A stretch of 17,228 nt of DNA from Acidimicrobiales bacterium (lineage in GTDB: Bacteria; Actinomycetota; Acidimicrobiia; Acidimicrobiales; Acidimicrobilacustridaceae), in contig JALRFT010000156.1 of NCBI GenBank assembly GCA_023261915.1, positions 1 through 17,228 on the forward strand. Reading direction: 5' to 3'. Positions 15,178 through 17,228 of this stretch are shown one piece after another. Position 1 is the stretch's first letter. Each line of letters begins with the position of its first letter. Both the position numbers and the translations under genes were made by a program. The notes beneath the pieces were generated by a model. That model was not told the DNA's origin. It saw only the letters and a list, made by a program, of their open reading frames with translations, and made no database searches.

Positions 15178-15189
15178 GGGGGGGGGGGG
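15178..15189 (+). repeat. Homopolymer run of 12 G
   Basis: Twelve consecutive G residues lie in the non-coding spacer about 170 bases before the tmRNA start. Such tracts are prone to slippage. It is the longest mononucleotide run seen in the window. Confidence 0.9.
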
Positions 15190-15323
15190 TCTTCCTAGGC
15201 CGTTAGCCGACATCCTTTTCTGTTACGGAAGGGCTGACGCCGAGCAGGATTCTTTGACTCTGGGTGCCCCTTCACGGCGCGGAAGGCGCTCTCGGGAGTC
15301 GCACCCCGTCTTCGTACCCTGGT

Positions 15324-15351
15324 TTGAGAGGCCAGATCGGGGCGCTATCGT
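15324..15351 (+). promoter_or_regulatory. tmRNA promoter
   Basis: TTGAGA (15324-15329), a 5/6 match to the -35 consensus, is separated by 16 bases from TATCGT (15346-15351), a TANNNT -10 box. Eight bases later is 15360, the mature 5' end of tmRNA predicted from its acceptor stem. It is the best sigma-70-type promoter in the window. Confidence 0.65.
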
Positions 15352-15359
15352 GTTCGGAC

Positions 15360-15743
15360 GGGGCTGACCGGTTTCGACGTTGTTGCCGGATTCCGCTCTG
15401 TGCGACCCGAGTTGTCCCAGACTCGCTAAACGGGGGCACAAAAAGAACCGCCGACGGCGAGTTCGCTCTCGCTGCCTGATCCTTTCAGGGAGTAGAGAGT
15501 CATCGTGACCAGCAATGGCGCACGGGGCCTGACCAGCGCAGCCCGGCAACAGAAGCGTTGGTGACCGCAGGGACAGACCGCTGACGGTGTGAAAGAACAC
15601 TGACATCTGGGAAAGACCAGGCGGAGGGGTGGCAACACCCAGCTGACCCGGCAGCCCGGCTTCCGTAAGCCGGAGTCTCGGGAATGGTCGTAGCGCAGTC
15701 GGTGTCACTTCAGCGGACGGGGGTTCGATTCCCCCCAGCTCCA
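15360..15743 (+). ncRNA. ssrA: Transfer-messenger RNA (tmRNA), one-piece
   Basis: tmRNA frees ribosomes stalled on broken mRNAs and tags the peptide for proteolysis. The 5' end GGGGCTG and the 3' CAGCTCC (15736-15742) form a 7-bp acceptor stem with the G3-U70 wobble read by alanyl-tRNA synthetase; A15743 is the discriminator. CCA is not encoded, as the next bases are CGC. The T arm GGGGG-TTCGATT-CCCCC is perfect. The tag frame begins at the likely resume codon GGG 15432, preceded by TAAAC in the place of the usual TAGTC-type signal. It encodes GGTKRTADGEFALAA and ends at TGA 15477-15479; the AFALAA/FALAA-type end is the ClpXP degron seen in actinobacteria. The total length of 384 nt is normal. 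No smpB is found in the window. Confidence 0.96.
15432..15479 (+). other. tmRNA proteolysis-tag reading frame
   Basis: Fifteen codons plus TGA giving GGTKRTADGEFALAA. The TKR near the start and the FALAA end resemble the Streptomyces tag. The resume codon is placed at GGG because TA sits five bases upstream, as in other tmRNAs; GGC 15435 is the alternative, giving a 14-residue tag. Confidence 0.8.
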
Positions 15744-15767
15744 CGCCGCAGTGACCGTTCATCGTTC

Positions 15768-15796
15768 GCTGCGAGCCGGAACTAGCGGCTCGCAGC
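15768..15796 (+). terminator. Terminator hairpin downstream of tmRNA
   Basis: An exact 11-bp stem GCTGCGAGCCG (15768-15778) / CGGCTCGCAGC (15786-15796) with loop GAACTAG, 24 bases after the tmRNA 3' end. No T-run follows. Position and strength suggest it ends the tmRNA transcript and protects the precursor 3' end. Confidence 0.75.
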
Positions 15797-15958
15797 ACCG
15801 CAATTCTGAGCGACAGACGTCCCGTTGGCCCGACCTAACGCCATTCATACTCCCCACCTGACCTCCGGCGAGCACCCTGCCAGGGGCATCTGAACGCCGC
15901 TCGACTACTCCGACGGATAGAGCACCACCAGGTGGGTGGCATGGTCGTGAGCCATGGG

Positions 15959-15964
15959 TAGGTT
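15959..15964 (+). promoter_or_regulatory. Candidate -10 box (TAGGTT) for the zinc-ribbon gene
   Basis: TAGGTT lies 6 bases before ATG 15971, with no Shine-Dalgarno sequence between. It is the same hexamer as before the redoxin gene. Confidence 0.4.
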
Positions 15965-15970
15965 GGCCTC

Positions 15971-16225
15971 ATGCAGCAGTGCCAGAGCTGTGGGATGCCA
16001 CTTCTGACGAAGAAGGCTGGTGACTGTCGTGGGACAGAAGCTGATGGCAGCAAGAGTGAGAAGTGGTGTCGGCTCTGCTACGTCAACGGGCGCTTCACGA
16101 ATCCGGACTGCACGGTCGAAGAGATGATTCAGGTCGTGGACGGCGCTCTTCTCCAGGACAAGTCATCCTTTCTCCTGCGCTGGATGGCTCGGCGACAAGT
16201 ACCGAGGCTCGAGCGCTGGCGCTGA
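15971..16225 (+). CDS. Small putative zinc-ribbon protein
   Basis: An 84-residue protein of the putative zinc-ribbon family found widely in bacteria (Zn_ribbon_2 type). It begins CQSCGMPL, continues with the hallmark GTEADGSKSEKWCRLCYVNGRFTNPDCTVEEMIQ, and ends with LLRWMARRQVPRLERW, all at the expected spacing. The likely zinc ligands are the cysteines of CQSC (C4, C7) and CRLC (C33, C36), with others at C19 and C47. The biochemical role of the family is unknown; the ribbon may bind nucleic acid or a protein partner. It is complete. It stands alone between the tmRNA terminator and the carotenoid oxygenase, with 174 bases upstream of the start after the hairpin. The start is placed at the ATG preceded by TAGGTT. 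Confidence 0.88.
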   Translation: MQQCQSCGMPLLTKKAGDCRGTEADGSKSEKWCRLCYVNGRFTNPDCTVEEMIQVVDGALLQDKSSFLLRWMARRQVPRLERWR

Positions 16226-16470
16226 GCGCCTCCGCGGTTCTCGCTGTTCTTCAGAGGGCAAGTCGGTCCCGCCTGCAAAAGTGGCCATTTGGGGGTGTCC
16301 CCGACGTTGATCGAGGCTGCTAATCCCTTCGACCAAGTTGGTTGGCCCCACGGTGGAGGTGACGTCGTCTGGAAGGGCGCGCGTGGAACTACCCGGCCCG
16401 CCATGTCGCTGACCGTGACTCAGATGGCAACACCGGGTCGTCCGACCGCTTTGCGGCTATACACATAGGG
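16226..16470 (+). other. Intergenic region before the carotenoid oxygenase
   Basis: About 245 bases without a convincing gene. GGCGC-TGA-GCGCC (16218-16230) forms a small hairpin around the zinc-ribbon stop codon, and GGGG-GTGT-CCCC is near 16293. A 21-codon open frame starting ATG 16403 ends at TAG 16466-16468, two bases before the oxygenase GTG. TATACA (16458-16463) is a possible -10 box 7 bases before that GTG. Confidence 0.4.
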
Positions 16471-17228
16471 GTGAGTATCGACGAGCGTGCCAAAGCCAAC
16501 CCTTACCTCGAGGGGAACTACGCCCCCATCGCTGACGAGGTCACGGCGATTGACCTTGAGGTCATTGGTGATCTGCCAAGCGACCTCAATGGCCGTTACC
16601 TGCGCAACGGACCCAACCCGATTTCTGAGGTCGACCCGGCCGTCCATCACTGGTTCCTTGGCGACGGCATGGTCCACGGAGTTTGCCTTCGTGACGGTCG
16701 AGCCGAGTGGTATCGCAATCGCTACGTCGGATCATCGAGTGTGAGCGCGGCTCGAGGACTGCCCGACATTCCCGGTCGCAACTGGAACAACAACCCCCTG
16801 GGTCCGAACACCAACGTCGGCGGTTTCGCCGGCACCACCTGGGCCATGGTGGAGGCCGGCGGCTGCCCGGTGGAGCTGACCGACGAACTCGAGACGGTTG
16901 GCCGCAACGACTTCTACGGCACCCTCCCTGGAGCCTTCACCGCCCACCCCAAGTTCGACCCCGCCACCGGGGAGATGCACGCCATGGCCTACGCCTGGGC
17001 CGACTGGCTCGACCACATCCAGTACGTCCGCGTCGGGGCCGACGGCCGGGTGAACCGCACGGTCGACATTCCCCTGCCGGGCATGTCCATGGTGCACGAC
17101 ATGTCGATCACCGATCGCTACGTCGTGGTGTACGACCAGCCGGTGCTCGTGGACGTCGACCTCGCCTTCGCCGGTCGGGTGTTCCCGTTCCGCTGGAACG
17201 AGGACTACGGCAACCGGGTGGGGCTTCT
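16471..17228 (+). CDS. Carotenoid-cleavage oxygenase family protein, 3' end cut by window
   Basis: The first 252 residues of a non-haem iron oxygenase of the carotenoid/stilbene-cleavage (RPE65-like) superfamily, usually 450-500 residues. It begins with NPYLEGNYAPIADEV, the typical entry, then LPSDLNGRYLRNGPNP, HHWFLGDGMVHGVCLRDG and a WYRNRYV strand, all blade-1 hallmarks. Two of the four iron-ligand histidines are visible: H159 in TAHPKFDPATGEMHA and H209 in MVHDMSITDRYVVVYD. The others lie beyond the window. The family splits C=C bonds of carotenoids, apocarotenoids or stilbene-like phenolics with O2; the substrate cannot be inferred, since no carotenoid genes are in view. GTG 16471 is chosen because family sequence begins there, although the frame is open further upstream. 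No clear ribosome site is present. Confidence 0.93.
   Translation, partial: MSIDERAKANPYLEGNYAPIADEVTAIDLEVIGDLPSDLNGRYLRNGPNPISEVDPAVHHWFLGDGMVHGVCLRDGRAEWYRNRYVGSSSVSAARGLPDIPGRNWNNNPLGPNTNVGGFAGTTWAMVEAGGCPVELTDELETVGRNDFYGTLPGAFTAHPKFDPATGEMHAMAYAWADWLDHIQYVRVGADGRVNRTVDIPLPGMSMVHDMSITDRYVVVYDQPVLVDVDLAFAGRVFPFRWNEDYGNRVGL

Larger units (their letters stand above)
14984..15323. other. Spacer between the glycosyltransferase and tmRNA
   Basis: About 340 bases between divergent genes with no supported protein-coding gene. The open frame of the glycosyltransferase continues on the minus strand to GTG 15100, so 14984-15100 could be coding. A locally AT-rich patch (15139-15154) is followed by an 11-base palindrome TGGTCTGACCA (15156-15166) and a run of 12 G (15178-15189). 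From 15190 to 15323 I see no gene, tRNA or clear hairpin. Confidence 0.5.

Noticed and set aside
15190..15340. Possible tRNA or decayed tRNA upstream of tmRNA
   Set aside because: A GGGTGCGACTCCC stretch on the minus strand looks like a T arm, but the stem does not pair and no acceptor or anticodon arm fits.
15264..15479. 71-codon plus-strand frame ending in the tmRNA tag
   Set aside because: The upstream part crosses the tmRNA promoter and 5' half; only the last 15 codons are meaningful, as the tag.
15715..15760. Integration (att) site at the tmRNA 3' end
   Set aside because: tmRNA 3' ends are frequent integrase targets, but no integrase and no second copy of the 3' end were seen in the window.
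15223..15798. Minus-strand open frame across the tmRNA gene
   Set aside because: Antisense to a well-supported tmRNA and its terminator; no coding features.
15904..15954. Minus-strand mini-frame MAHDHATHLVVLYPSE
   Set aside because: Sixteen codons, no ribosome site or promoter; cannot be separated from chance.
1..17228. CRISPR arrays, insertion sequences, toxin-antitoxin or phage-defence genes
   Set aside because: No spaced direct repeats, transposase motifs or defence-family proteins were recognised on either strand.

Overview
This window is a stretch of a GC-rich bacterial chromosome, most likely from an actinobacterium and possibly an Acidimicrobiia-type lineage. The evidence is the gene order: a phosphomannomutase, a Trm112-like protein, a SIS-domain sugar isomerase, S-adenosylhomocysteinase, a ribosome hibernation factor next to secA, then prfB-ftsE-ftsX. 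This resembles the pmmA/Rv3256c/sahH/Rv3241c/secA1 and prfB/ftsE/ftsX/smpB neighbourhoods of Mycobacterium, partly fused and rearranged. The lineage below phylum is inference. No mobile element, CRISPR array, prophage, tRNA or rRNA was found.

Region 1 (1-5198, plus strand) is metabolic. The first three genes (phosphomannomutase, cut by the window start; Trm112-like protein; bifunctional phosphoglucose/phosphomannose isomerase) overlap by 1 and 4 bases and together interconvert fructose-6-P, mannose-6-P, glucose-6-P and the 1-phosphates used for nucleotide sugars. S-adenosylhomocysteinase and a short-chain dehydrogenase follow at short distances, each with a good Shine-Dalgarno site. A short ribosome hibernation factor comes next.

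Region 2 (5211-10781, plus strand) is the housekeeping core: secA, then prfB (release factor 2) one base later, then ftsE and ftsX. It covers protein export, translation termination and control of septal wall hydrolysis.

Region 3 (10788-15100) is mixed. A redoxin (minus) converges on ftsX with 6 bases between them. A Bax inhibitor-1/YccA membrane protein and a voltage-gated-type K+ channel form a two-gene plus-strand unit. A 30-base perfect palindrome then separates the channel from a converging membrane glycosyltransferase-like gene (minus).

Region 4 (15100-17228) holds a regulatory-looking spacer with a run of 12 G, a one-piece tmRNA (ssrA) with its own promoter and a strong 3' hairpin, a small zinc-ribbon protein, and the first half of a carotenoid-cleavage oxygenase that runs off the window end.

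The most informative cross-window pattern is that several genes lacking a Shine-Dalgarno site have a TANNNT -10 box 6-9 bases before the start codon (hpf, secA, ftsE, redoxin, zinc-ribbon gene; a weaker version before the carotenoid oxygenase), as expected for leaderless mRNAs. Most of the window is otherwise ordinary, and I do not see a convincing undescribed system. The items most worth a second look are the leaderless pattern, the short hibernation factor, the tmRNA locus without an adjacent smpB, the BI-1/K+ channel pair, and the glycosyltransferase with an altered DxD motif.
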